48,345 nt of DNA from an uncultured Streptococcus sp. GTDB taxonomy: Bacteria; Bacillota; Bacilli; Lactobacillales; Streptococcaceae. The stretch lies in the NCBI GenBank assembly GCA_934215455.1, contig CAKPZX010000007.1:1-48345 (forward strand), written 5' to 3'. Positions within the stretch are counted from its first letter, which is position 1, and the number at the start of each line of letters is the position of its first letter. Of the stretch, positions 1 through 9,400 are shown piece by piece. The notes beneath the pieces were generated by a model. That model was not told the origin of the DNA and did no database searches. It saw only the letters and a list, made by a program, of their open reading frames with translations. A program made the translations under genes and the position numbers.

Positions 1-228
1 GCTGGTATGTGTGGTGAAATGGCCGGTGACCAAACTGCTGTTCCACTTCTTGTCGGAATGGGCTTGGATGAGTTCTCTATGTCAGCGACATCTGTCCTTC
101 GTACACGTAGCTTGATGAAGAAACTCGACACAGCTAAAATGCAAGAATACGCTAACCGTGCTCTTACTGAATGTTCAACAATGGAAGAAGTTCTTGAACT
201 TTCAAAAGAATACGTGAACGTAGACTAA
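1..228 (+). CDS. ptsI: Phosphoenolpyruvate-protein phosphotransferase (enzyme I), C-terminal end
   Basis: This is the last 75 codons of enzyme I of the sugar phosphotransferase system. Enzyme I takes the phosphoryl group from PEP and passes it to HPr in the cytoplasm. The frame is open from base 1, so the gene begins outside the window. The fragment carries the family signature CGEMAGD, whose Cys (residue 4 of the fragment) corresponds to the active-site Cys of the PEP-binding barrel, followed by [11 protein letters not shown], which is diagnostic of the PEP-utiliser C-terminal domain. It ends at TAG-free TAA 226-228 and is followed 9 bases later by a strong terminator, so it is the last gene of its operon (ptsHI is expected upstream). 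Identity is secure; only the extent is limited. Confidence 0.96.
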   Translation, partial: AGMCGEMAGDQTAVPLLVGMGLDEFSMSATSVLRTRSLMKKLDTAKMQEYANRALTECSTMEEVLELSKEYVNVD

Positions 229-237
229 GAATTCAAC

Positions 238-270
238 AAGACTAAGACAAATCTGTCTTAGTCTTTTTTT
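238..270 (+). terminator. Rho-independent terminator after ptsI
   Basis: A perfect 12-bp stem (238-249 with 254-265) has a 4-base loop and runs directly into a T-tract ending at 270. It separates the pts operon from the glycogen operon. Confidence 0.93.
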
Positions 271-351
271 ACATTGTTCATAAAAATGTTCATTTTATTC
301 GTAATAAACTAGTTAGTAATAAAAATAGTGATTTAAATGTTCGGTTTTTGT

Positions 352-379
352 TTGATTTTCCTCGTATATATAGTATAAT
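352..379 (+). promoter_or_regulatory. Candidate distal promoter P1 of the glycogen operon
   Basis: A consensus -10 TATAAT (374-379) lies 16 bases after TTGATT (352-357). Transcripts from here would have a leader of about 170 bases before glgB. The leader contains an AAGGAGG at 392-398 abutting an ATG (399) with no spacing, and a possible weak stem around 442-455. Together with the P2 and cre entries this covers the 328-base gene-free stretch 229-556. Confidence 0.5.
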
Positions 380-483
380 CGTAAGTAAGATAAGGAGGAT
401 GACCAAGGAAGGATCGAAAAGGTTCGGGAAAGAAAATGGAAAAACTTTTCCTGATAATTTTACATGATTTTACAGGAATCAAC

Positions 484-512
484 TTGAAAATTAAGTGATT
501 TTATAGTAGAAT
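484..512 (+). promoter_or_regulatory. Candidate proximal promoter P2 of glgB
   Basis: TTGAAA (484-489) and TAGAAT (507-512) are separated by 17 bases. The predicted start site is near 519, just upstream of the cre-like site. Confidence 0.6.
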
Positions 513-522
513 AATATCAAAT

Positions 523-536
523 AGAAAACGCTTTCA
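523..536. promoter_or_regulatory. CcpA binding site (cre) upstream of glgB
   Basis: AGAAAACGCTTTCA matches the streptococcal/bacillar cre core TGNAARCGNWWWCA at 13 of 14 positions (first base A instead of T). It lies immediately downstream of the predicted P2 start site, where CcpA binding would repress by blocking initiation or elongation. This fits carbon catabolite control of glycogen metabolism. The site match is seen; its function is inference. Confidence 0.72.
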
Positions 537-556
537 AAAAGCAAAGAGGTGAGTAT

Positions 557-2464
557 ATGGATAGAAGCACAGACTTATGGACATTTGGAAGAGGGGATAA
601 TTTCCATCTTCAAGAGTACTTAGGAGCTCACAAGGAAACAAGGGGAGAACAAGAAGGCTTTACCTTCCGTGTTTGGGCTCCCAATGCTCAGGCGGTGGAT
701 CTGATTGGTGATTTCACTGATTGGGAAGCTCGTAAAATTCCAATGGTTCGTAATGAAGGAGGCGTCTGGGAAGTCTTCTGTTCCGATGCAAAAGAGGGAG
801 ATATATACAAGTATTTGGTGACTCGACAAAATGGTCATCAGGTGCAAAAAATCGATCCTCTAGCATTATGGATGGAAAAGAGACCCAATACAGGATCTAT
901 TATTAAGACCATTCCAGAGAAAAACTGGAAAGATGGTCTCTGGAGAGCGCGCCGCAAAAAACTTGGTTTTAAGGAACGACCTGTTAATATTTATGAGGTT
1001 CACGCAGGATCGTGGAAACGTAATGAGGATCACAGTTCCTATACCTTCAAACAACTAAAAGAAGAATTGATTCCATATTTGGTGGAGATGAACTACACCC
1101 ACGTGGAATTTATGCCAGTGATGGCTCATCCATTGGGCTTGAGTTGGGGCTATCAGCTCATGGGATATTTTGCACTCGAGCAGACTTATGGTAGCCCAGA
1201 AGAGTTTCAAGACTTCGTGGAAGAATGCCACCTCAACAATATCGGAGTGATCGTGGATTGGGTACCAGGACATTTCATCATCAATGATGATGCCTTGGCT
1301 TATTATGATGGAACACCAACCTTTGAATACCAGGATGAACATCGTGCCCATAACTACGGATGGGGAGCTTTGAACTTCGACTTAGGAAAGAATCAAGTCC
1401 AGTCATTCTTGATTTCTAGTTTGAAGTTTTGGATTGATACCTATCATTTAGATGGGATTCGGGTCGATGCTGTGAGCAATATGCTCTATCTTGACTACGA
1501 TAGTGGTCCATGGACACCAAATATTGATGGTGGAAACCTCAACTACGAAGGCGTTCATTTCCTTAGACGTTTGAATGCGATTATCAAGAACGAACATCCA
1601 GATGTCATGATGATTGCAGAAGAAAGTTCTGCTGGTCAAAAGATCACTGGTCCTGAAGAAGAAGGTGGTCTTGGCTTTGACTATAAATGGAATATGGGTT
1701 GGATGAATGATATCCTTCGATTCTACGAAGAAGATCCCATCTACCGGAAATTTGACTTTAACCTGGTAACCTTTAGTTTCATGTATGCATTTTCTGAAAA
1801 CTTCTTACTACCATTTTCACACGATGAAGTGGTGCATGGTAAGAAGAGTTTGATGCATAAGATGTGGGGAGATCGGTATAATCAATTTGCTGGACTCCGT
1901 AACCTCTTGACCTATCAGATCTGTCATCCAGGTAAGAAATTACTCTTTATGGGTTCAGAATTTGGTCAATTTTTGGAATGGAAGTCAGAAGAGCAGCTGG
2001 AATGGAGCAATCTAGAGGATGAAATGAATGCTAAGATGAGTCATTTTACATCCCAGCTCAATCATTTCTACAAAGAACACAAGGAATTGTGGGAGATTGA
2101 TGATAGCTTTGATGGTTTAGAGATTATTGATGCAGATAATCGGGATCAGAGCGTCTTGTCTATGGTTCGGAAAAATCGTAAAGGCGATCTTTTGGTGTGC
2201 GTCTTCAATATGGCACCGGTGGAACGCAAGGACTTTACGATTGGTGTGCCTGTATCAGCGATCTATGAAGAAATTTGGAATACAGAATTAGAAGAATGGG
2301 GAGGTGTCTGGAAAGAGCACAATCCGACAGTTCAGTCTCAAGATGGACTGTGGAAGGATTATGAACAAACTTTGACCTTTACTTTGCCGGCTTTAGGGGC
2401 TAGCATTTGGAAGGTGAAACGGAAGGTTCGCAAAACGAAATCTAAAACATCAGATAAAAAATGA
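557..2464 (+). CDS. glgB: 1,4-alpha-glucan branching enzyme GlgB
   Basis: GlgB introduces alpha-1,6 branches into glycogen by cutting an alpha-1,4 chain and transferring it. The 635-residue protein has an N-terminal CBM48/immunoglobulin-like module (about 30-110), a GH13 catalytic barrel (about 140-500) and a C-terminal all-beta domain. The catalytic residues are visible: the nucleophile Asp304 in DGIRVDAV, the general acid Glu355 in AEESS, and the substrate-binding His422-Asp423 in SHDEVVHGK. The ATG is preceded by AGAGGTGAG. The C-terminal tail is Lys-rich ([17 protein letters not shown]), which is a divergent extension. It is the first gene of glgBCDA, 50 bases before glgC, and lies behind two candidate promoters and a cre site, so repression by glucose is likely. 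Confidence 0.96.
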   Translation: MDRSTDLWTFGRGDNFHLQEYLGAHKETRGEQEGFTFRVWAPNAQAVDLIGDFTDWEARKIPMVRNEGGVWEVFCSDAKEGDIYKYLVTRQNGHQVQKIDPLALWMEKRPNTGSIIKTIPEKNWKDGLWRARRKKLGFKERPVNIYEVHAGSWKRNEDHSSYTFKQLKEELIPYLVEMNYTHVEFMPVMAHPLGLSWGYQLMGYFALEQTYGSPEEFQDFVEECHLNNIGVIVDWVPGHFIINDDALAYYDGTPTFEYQDEHRAHNYGWGALNFDLGKNQVQSFLISSLKFWIDTYHLDGIRVDAVSNMLYLDYDSGPWTPNIDGGNLNYEGVHFLRRLNAIIKNEHPDVMMIAEESSAGQKITGPEEEGGLGFDYKWNMGWMNDILRFYEEDPIYRKFDFNLVTFSFMYAFSENFLLPFSHDEVVHGKKSLMHKMWGDRYNQFAGLRNLLTYQICHPGKKLLFMGSEFGQFLEWKSEEQLEWSNLEDEMNAKMSHFTSQLNHFYKEHKELWEIDDSFDGLEIIDADNRDQSVLSMVRKNRKGDLLVCVFNMAPVERKDFTIGVPVSAIYEEIWNTELEEWGGVWKEHNPTVQSQDGLWKDYEQTLTFTLPALGASIWKVKRKVRKTKSKTSDKK

Positions 2465-2514
2465 TGATCGGTTGACTCTAAGGGAGTCCAAGCTTTAAAA
2501 AGAGGAAGTAGTCA

Positions 2515-3657
2515 ATGAAGAATGAAATGCTCGCTTTAATTCTTGCCGGAGGGCAAGGAACACGTCTTGGAAAATTAACCAAAAACATCGCGAAACCTGC
2601 GGTTCAATTTGGTGGGCGCTATCGGATTATCGATTTTGCTCTCTCAAACTGTGCCAACTCAGGAATTCACAATGTTGGTGTGATTACACAGTATCAACCA
2701 CTTGCCCTTAACAGCCATATTGGGAATGGTTCCAGCTGGGGCTTGGATGGAATCAATACAGGTGTGTCTATTCTCCAACCTTATTCAGCTAGTGAAGGAA
2801 ATCGGTGGTTCGAAGGAACTAGTCATGCGATTCTCCAAAACATCGACTATATCGACAGCATCAATCCGGAATATGTCTTGATTCTATCTGGGGACCACAT
2901 CTACAAGATGGATTACGATGACATGCTTCAAGCACACAAGGATAATAACGCAAGCTTGACTGTTGCCGTCCTAGATGTTCCTTTGAAGGAAGCAAGCCGT
3001 TTTGGAATCATGAATACAGATGCTAATAATCGGATTGTCGAATTTGAAGAAAAACCAGCGGAACCAAAATCTACCAAGGCTTCCATGGGGATTTACATCT
3101 TTGACTGGGCTCGTCTGCGCAATATGTTAGTTGCTGCTGAGAAGAGCGATATCGATATGTCAGACTTCGGTAAAAATGTCATTCCAACGTATCTAGAATC
3201 AGGCGAAAGTGTTTATGCTTATGAATTCAATGGTTATTGGAAAGACGTTGGTACGATTGAGTCTCTTTGGGAAGCCAATATGGAATATATCGATCCAAAT
3301 AATGCCTTGGATAGTCGCGATCGTCACTGGAAAATCTATTCACGCAACCTTATTTCACCACCAAACTTCTTTGGGGAACATGCTCACATCGAAGATTCTC
3401 TTGTAGTCGATGGTTGTTTGGTAGACGGTACAGTAAAACACTCCATCTTATCAACAGAAGCTCAAGTTCGTGAAGGAGCAGTTGTTGAAGATGCTATCGT
3501 GATGAGCAATGCCATTATCGGTAAAGGAGCTGTCGTGAAACGCGCGATTATCGGAGAAGGTGCAGTCATTGCAGAAGGTGTCGTGATTGATGGAACAGAG
3601 GAAGTACAAGTTGTCGGTTACAATGAAAAAGTGGGGGTAGCAACAGATGAAGATTGA
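2515..3657 (+). CDS. glgC: Glucose-1-phosphate adenylyltransferase catalytic subunit GlgC
   Basis: GlgC makes ADP-glucose from glucose-1-phosphate and ATP, the committed step of bacterial glycogen synthesis. The 380-residue protein starts with the nucleotidyltransferase motif [12 protein letters not shown] (about residues 11-22), then [15 protein letters not shown], then the sugar-phosphate site [10 protein letters not shown] (about 180-190). It ends in a left-handed beta-helix of hexapeptide repeats (about 285-370). An AGAGGAAG ribosome binding site precedes the ATG. Its 3' end overlaps glgD by 11 bases, so the two subunits are probably translated in a coupled way. The intact motif set marks it as the catalytic partner, unlike GlgD. 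Confidence 0.96.
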   Translation: MKNEMLALILAGGQGTRLGKLTKNIAKPAVQFGGRYRIIDFALSNCANSGIHNVGVITQYQPLALNSHIGNGSSWGLDGINTGVSILQPYSASEGNRWFEGTSHAILQNIDYIDSINPEYVLILSGDHIYKMDYDDMLQAHKDNNASLTVAVLDVPLKEASRFGIMNTDANNRIVEFEEKPAEPKSTKASMGIYIFDWARLRNMLVAAEKSDIDMSDFGKNVIPTYLESGESVYAYEFNGYWKDVGTIESLWEANMEYIDPNNALDSRDRHWKIYSRNLISPPNFFGEHAHIEDSLVVDGCLVDGTVKHSILSTEAQVREGAVVEDAIVMSNAIIGKGAVVKRAIIGEGAVIAEGVVIDGTEEVQVVGYNEKVGVATDED

Positions 3658-4783
3658 TAAATATTCAGCCATTTTAGGAAATACAGTTGGGTATCATGAT
3701 ATGTCCACTTTGACCAGCCATCGTCCGGTAGCCTCTCTACCATTTGATGGGAAATACCGCTTGATTGACTTCCCGTTGTCTAGTCTTGCGAATGCTGGTA
3801 TTCGTAGTGTTTTTGGGATTTTCCAACAAGAAAATATTAGTTCGGTCTTTGACCATATTCGTTCAGGTCGTGAATGGGGCTTGTCTACTTTATTGAGCCA
3901 CTATTACCTCGGAATCTATAATACTCCAGTTGAAAATACAACGGTAGGGCCAGAATACTACCAACAATTATTGACCTATTTGAAACGGTCTGGTTCCAAC
4001 CAAACAGTTGCTTTAAACTGTGATGTTTTGATGAATATTGACCTCAATCAAGTTTTCCACTTGCATAATAGCGTTGACCGTCCGATTACAGTGGTTTATA
4101 AGAAGTTGCATCTTCAAAATATCTCTGAAGTCAATGCTATCTTGGAAATTGATGAAACAGACCATGTTACAGAGCAAAGACTTTTCGATGGCAAGGATCC
4201 TGACGAAGTCTATAACATGTCGACAGATGTTTTTATTGTGGATACTCCTTGGTTGATTGAAAAAATTGAAGAAGAAGCCAAGAAAGAATACCCACAAAAA
4301 TTGCGCTATATCTTGCGTGATTTGGCGGTGGAATACAATGCTTTTGCCTTTGAATATACAGGTTACCTAGCCAATATTCATTCAGTGGAATCCTACTACC
4401 ATGCAAACTTGGATATGTTGGAAAACCAAAAATTCATGAAGCTCTTTTCACCAAACCAAAAGGTGTATACGAAAGTGAAGAATGAAGAACCAACGTATTA
4501 TTCCAAGACTTCACATATTAAAACGTCTCAATTTGCTTCGGGTAGTATTGTAGAAGGAACCGTTGAACGCTCCGTTGTTTCACGTCGGGTACACCTTCAT
4601 GAAGGTTCAGAAGTCCGCAGTAGTCTTCTCTTCCCTGGTGTTGTGATTCATGAAAATGCAATCGTCGAATATGCCATCCTGGATAAGGGTGTCGAAGTCG
4701 CTGCTGGTGTGACGATTCGTGGGACAGAAGAAGCACCTGTCGTGGTTAAAAAAAGAACGATTGTTACAGAGGATATTGTCTAA
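3647..4783 (+). CDS. glgD: GlgC-like regulatory subunit GlgD
   Basis: This is a 378-residue paralogue of GlgC that forms a hetero-oligomeric ADP-glucose pyrophosphorylase with it in Firmicutes. It keeps the fold: [19 protein letters not shown] near residues 34-52 and beta-helix repeats from about 285 on. However, the N-terminal GGxGxRL pyrophosphate-binding loop is replaced by [12 protein letters not shown]. That loss is typical of GlgD and indicates a non-catalytic or modulatory subunit. It overlaps glgC by 11 bases and glgA by one base (TAATG), which is tight translational coupling. Confidence 0.93.
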   Translation: MKIDKYSAILGNTVGYHDMSTLTSHRPVASLPFDGKYRLIDFPLSSLANAGIRSVFGIFQQENISSVFDHIRSGREWGLSTLLSHYYLGIYNTPVENTTVGPEYYQQLLTYLKRSGSNQTVALNCDVLMNIDLNQVFHLHNSVDRPITVVYKKLHLQNISEVNAILEIDETDHVTEQRLFDGKDPDEVYNMSTDVFIVDTPWLIEKIEEEAKKEYPQKLRYILRDLAVEYNAFAFEYTGYLANIHSVESYYHANLDMLENQKFMKLFSPNQKVYTKVKNEEPTYYSKTSHIKTSQFASGSIVEGTVERSVVSRRVHLHEGSEVRSSLLFPGVVIHENAIVEYAILDKGVEVAAGVTIRGTEEAPVVVKKRTIVTEDIV

Positions 4784-6210
4784 TGAAACTATTATTTGTT
4801 GCAGCTGAAGGTGCACCATTTTCTAAAACAGGTGGTTTGGGAGACGTCATTGGCGCCCTTCCTAAATCCTTAGCGAAAAGTGGTCATGATGTGCGCGTGA
4901 TCCTCCCTTACTATGATATGGTAGAGGCCAAGTTTGGAGATCAAATCGAAGATGTCTTGCATTTTGAGACCAAGGTTGGCTGGAGAAGTCAATATGTGGG
5001 TGTGAAACGCATTGTGCGCGATGGAGTCACCTTTTACTTTATTGATAACCAACACTATTTCTTTAGAGGACATGTGTATGGTGACTTTGATGATGGCGAA
5101 CGCTTTGCCTTCTTCCAGCTCGCGGCCTTAGAAACGATGGAACGAGTTGACTTCATTCCAGATGTTCTTCATGCCCATGATTACCATACAGCGATGATTC
5201 CTTTCTTGCTGAAGGAAAAATACCGTTGGATTCAAGCTTATCATGGAATTAAAACAGTATTGACTATCCATAATTTGGAATTCCAAGGTCAGTTCGACCC
5301 AGGAATGTTGTGGGATCTATTCGGAGTTGGATTTGAACGCTATGCAGATGGAACACTTCGGTGGAATGATTGCCTGAACTGGATGAAAGCCGGCATTCTA
5401 TATGCTGACCGTGTGACAACTGTTTCTCCTAGCTATGCGCATGAGATTATGACTGCTGAATATGGTTGTGGCTTGGATCAGATCCTTCGGATGGAGTCTG
5501 GCAAGGTGACAGGGATTGTTAACGGGATTGATGCGGATCTGTATAATCCTGAAACGGATCCACTCTTGACTCATCACTTCAGTCTCTCAGATCTTTCAGG
5601 TAAAGCAGCTAGCAAACGAGCTCTTCAAGAACGTGTCGGTCTACCTGTTCGCGATGATGTTCCTTTGTTTGGGATCGTCTCTCGTTTGACACGTCAAAAA
5701 GGCTTTGACGTTGTGGTAGAAGAGTTGCATCAACTCTTGCAAAAGGATATTCAGATTGTCTTGCTCGGTACAGGAGATCCTGGATTTGAAAATGCCTTTG
5801 CTTGGTTTGGTCAAGCCTACCCAGATAAACTTTCAGCGAATATCACATTTGATGTCCAATTGGCCCAAGAAATCTATGCAGCGTCGGATGTCTTCTTGAT
5901 GCCAAGCCGCTTTGAACCATGTGGCCTTTCTCAAATGATGGCCATGCGTTATGGAACCCTTCCTCTGGTGCATGAAGTCGGCGGACTTCGAGATACGGTC
6001 CAACCGTATAATGCTGTTGATGGAAGTGGAACAGGCTTTAGCTTCAATAATTTGTCTGGCTATTGGTTTAACTGGGCAGTTGATGAAGCCTTGGCTGTCT
6101 ACTACAATGACAAACAGGCTTGGTATGGTCTCCAAGAGCAAGCTATGACGCGTGACTTCTCATGGGATACGGCTAGTCAACGATACAATGATTTGTACCA
6201 ATCCTTATAA
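4783..6210 (+). CDS. glgA: Glycogen synthase (ADP-glucose) GlgA
   Basis: GlgA extends alpha-1,4-glucan chains from ADP-glucose. The 475-residue length and motifs are those of GT5 bacterial synthases. The N-terminal [20 protein letters not shown] contains the KTGGL ADP-glucose-binding lysine (Lys15). A GT1-type C-terminal domain carries [11 protein letters not shown] (about 305) and the retaining-glycosyltransferase signature [22 protein letters not shown] (about 375-395). Its ATG overlaps the glgD stop by one base. It is the last gene of the operon and a terminator follows within 16 bases. No glgP is seen in this window. Confidence 0.96.
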   Translation: MKLLFVAAEGAPFSKTGGLGDVIGALPKSLAKSGHDVRVILPYYDMVEAKFGDQIEDVLHFETKVGWRSQYVGVKRIVRDGVTFYFIDNQHYFFRGHVYGDFDDGERFAFFQLAALETMERVDFIPDVLHAHDYHTAMIPFLLKEKYRWIQAYHGIKTVLTIHNLEFQGQFDPGMLWDLFGVGFERYADGTLRWNDCLNWMKAGILYADRVTTVSPSYAHEIMTAEYGCGLDQILRMESGKVTGIVNGIDADLYNPETDPLLTHHFSLSDLSGKAASKRALQERVGLPVRDDVPLFGIVSRLTRQKGFDVVVEELHQLLQKDIQIVLLGTGDPGFENAFAWFGQAYPDKLSANITFDVQLAQEIYAASDVFLMPSRFEPCGLSQMMAMRYGTLPLVHEVGGLRDTVQPYNAVDGSGTGFSFNNLSGYWFNWAVDEALAVYYNDKQAWYGLQEQAMTRDFSWDTASQRYNDLYQSL

Positions 6211-6225
6211 ATAGATCTATGATAC

Positions 6226-6248
6226 AAACGCCTTTCGAGGCGTTTTTT
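6226..6248 (+). terminator. Terminator of the glycogen operon
   Basis: An 8-bp stem AAACGCCT/AGGCGTTT (6226-6233 with 6238-6245) is closed by a stable TTCG tetraloop and followed by T residues to 6248. Confidence 0.93.
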
Positions 6249-6301
6249 GTGTTGCTTTCTTCCTATAAAGAAAACGGTTTATTTTTTTGAGTTTTAGAGC
6301 T

Positions 6302-6310
6302 TGCTAAAAT
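6302..6310 (+). promoter_or_regulatory. Extended -10 promoter of the M26 protease gene
   Basis: TGCTAAAAT is a TGn-extended -10 box with only a T-rich stretch (6282-6287) at the -35 spacing. It would give a leader of about 125 bases (to 6443). That leader contains short GC-rich palindromes (CCCGGG at about 6348-6353, and CCCT/AGGG with a GCTCG loop at about 6403-6415). The ribosome binding site before the ATG at 6444 is weak. Confidence 0.45.
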
Positions 6311-6443
6311 AGAAGAAAAAAGATAAGATAGGTAAAGGTAAAAAATCCCGGGAAGGTTCTTATTTCTGGAAAGGATCCCAGCCTCTCTAAAAACAATCAG
6401 GTCCCTGCTCGAGGGTTAAATATTACTATATAGGAATTTTAGG

Positions 6444-9400
6444 ATGAAAAAAGCGAAACAAACGTTTGAAAAAATGACCAAATATTCGATTAGAAAATTA
6501 TCTGTCGGTGTTGGTCCAGTTGCCATTGGAGCCTTTTTATTAGGAGGAAGCCTGTTAGGAGCTCGTCCTGTCCAAGCAGATCAGGTGACCTTACCTGCTC
6601 ATGTGCACTTAGGTTACGTGACAGAAGAAGAGCTAACTGCTGAAGAAAAGGCGCAGGTGATTCATGCAATCCCTGAAGCATATCAAAATGAAGATACTTT
6701 CTATCTCGTCTATAAGAAGAAGGAAGCAACTCAGCCGCTTCTTCCTCAAACAGGAAGTCAGGAAGTTGCCCTTTTTGGGTTGAGTCTAGCCACTGCTTCC
6801 TTTGCGGTCCTCTTACTCTCTAAAAAGCACCGAAAGAAGGTTATGGGCGTCCTTTTGATTGGAGCCATGGGACAAAGTCTTCTACTTCCAGTTGAAGTCG
6901 CAGCCCTACAAAATCAAGTTTTGCGCGCCTATAATCAGGATCTTGCGATCGCATCGAGCAAAGATCTTGCAAATGGCGTGATTCAAATTGATGGCTATGA
7001 TTATGTTGGTTATCTGCGCTACCCGTCAGTCCAACAAACGAGCTTACAAGAGCCAAAGGCTATGCAGGAAACGAAACCTTCTGTAGAAGGAACGATCAAA
7101 ACAAGCGCAGGGATTCCACAAGTGGAAGCACATGCGCGTGTGACCCCAGAAGTCGCTCCAGCCTTTCCTCAAGTTGAAAAACCAAGCCTGGAAGTCTCTA
7201 CTGAGCCTGTGCCATTTGAAACTGTCAACCAAGCTGATCCTACATTAGCCAAAGGGCAAACCAAGGTGCTGACTGCTGGTCAAAATGGGGAGCGGACCCT
7301 ATTGACGGAAGTGAGTGTGGTAGATGGACAAGAAGTTCGCAGAGTCGTTGAAAGCAAGGTCACTAAAGAACCAGTTTCACAAATTCTTGCTGTCGGGACC
7401 AAGGAGGATGTTCAACCAAGTCCACAACCTGCCCCAGTGGTAACAGCTAAGGGAACGCAGGAAGAAGGTCACGTGGGTGAAGCTCCTGTTCAACCAGAGA
7501 ACCCAGCCTATACAGGTGTGGTGGAAGCCAAAGGGACACAAGAAGAAGGCCATGTTGGCGAAGCCCCTATTCAACCGGAGAACCCAACCTATACAGGTGT
7601 GGTGGAAGCCAAGGGGACACAGGAAGAAGGCCATGTCGGCGAAGCCCCTGTTCAACCAGAGAACCCAGCCTATACAGGTGTGGTGGAAGCCAAGGGGACA
7701 CAGGAAGAAGGCCATGTCGGCGAAGCTCCTATTCAACCAGAGAACCCAACCTATCAAGTAACGGAAGGGACAGTAACAGAGACAGAAACGGTAATCCTTC
7801 CATATGAAACAGAGTATGTAACGGATGCCAATCGTTATACCGATGAAGAAAGCCTTCTTCAGAAAGGTGAGGCCGGTAGCCAGGAAATTCGCCGTGTTTA
7901 TAAGACGGTCAATGGTGAGAAAAATGGTGAGCCCCTCAGCACGACAACTGAAACGGTAAAAGCTCCTGTGACAGAAAGAATCAGTCGTGGGACCAAGGCG
8001 ATTGAAGGCCAAACAGAGGAAGTTGCTTTTGAGGAGATTCCATTTAAGACGGTAACCGAACAAGATGCCACCTTGCTAAAAGGATCAGAAACAGTTTCTC
8101 AAGCCGGTAAAAATGGGAAGAAGAAAATCACCAAGGTTTACAAGACTATTAAGGGGGTCAAAACGGCGGATGCTCCTACGATTTCTGAAGAAGTAGTTGT
8201 ACAGGCGCAAGATCAGATCATTCAACAAGGGACCAAAGAACTTGACAAGCCAACCTTGACTTTGACCCAGGTCGATAAGGAAGAATTGAAGCGCAGTGCT
8301 AAAGCTACTTATCATTTGGACAAACCAGACGGTGTGACCATCAAGTCCATCCAGGCTGTATTGAAGAAGGGTGATCAAGTGGTGAAAACCCTGACCCTTT
8401 CAGAGACGGACTTGGCAGCTGCTTTAGCGGACTTGGACTACTACAAGGATTATACGCTCGCAACAACCATGGTGTATGACCGTGGAAATGGGGATGAAGA
8501 AGAAGTTCTCAAGGAAGAACCACTGAGAATTGATCTTAAAAAAGTTGAAATCAAAAACATCAAGGAAACCAGTCTGATTAGCGTGGATGACCAAGGTCTT
8601 GAGACCGATAGCAGCCTCTTGTCTGAAACACCATCAGATGTGAAGCCTTACTACTTAAAGGTTACTACCTATGATAATAAGGTTACAAAACTAGCCGTTG
8701 ATAAAATTGAAGAAGTAACGGTAGATGGCGTGACCCTCTACAAAGTAACAGCCAAAGCTCCTGATCTCATTCAACGGACTGCGGACAACCAGTTCAGTGA
8801 GGTCTATGTCCACTATATTGCGAAACCCAAAGCACATGAAGGTGATATCTACTACAATTTCAACGAACTTGTAAAAGCTATGCAAGCCAATCCGACTGGT
8901 ACCTTTAAACTGGGTAGCAATATGAATGCGGCTAATGTCCAGCCAGCAGGGAAATCCTATGTGACCAATGCCTTCAAGGGAATTTTGGAAAGTACGGATG
9001 GGAATACATTTGCCATCCATAACATTACAAGACCATTGTTTGGGAACATCGAAGGTGGCTCGGTTAAGAATCTCTTGCTTGAAAATGTCAATATCGACCT
9101 ACCTGGGACAGATCGAGTAGCCCCAATCGCAGGTGTTATCAAAAATAATGCAACTGTCGAGAATGTTAAAGTAACAGGAAGTGTTGTCGGGAACAATGAT
9201 GTAGCAGGAATTGTCAATAAAATTGATGGTAGTGGGAAGGTCAGCAACGTTGCCTTTATCGGTAAACTGCACGCTGCTGGGAACAAAGGTGGCTATCTAG
9301 CGGGTGTTGTTGGTGAGAACTGGAAAGGTGTCGTTGAAAAAGCTTACGTTGATGCTGAAATCACTGGTAATAAAGCCAAAGCTGCAGGTCTCGTTTATTC

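Noticed and set aside
399..467. 22-codon frame in the glgB leader (ATG 399)
   Set aside because: The purine-rich AAGGAGG directly touches the ATG, leaving no spacing, and the peptide shows no recognisable features.
6268..6282. GAAAACGGTTTAT ahead of the M26 gene as a cre site
   Set aside because: Three mismatches from the cre core; too weak compared with the glgB site.
7377..8063. Minus-strand open frame of 228 codons with repeats
   Set aside because: It is a mirror of the 81-bp repeats in the M26 protease gene; periodic by construction, with no promoter or ribosome site.
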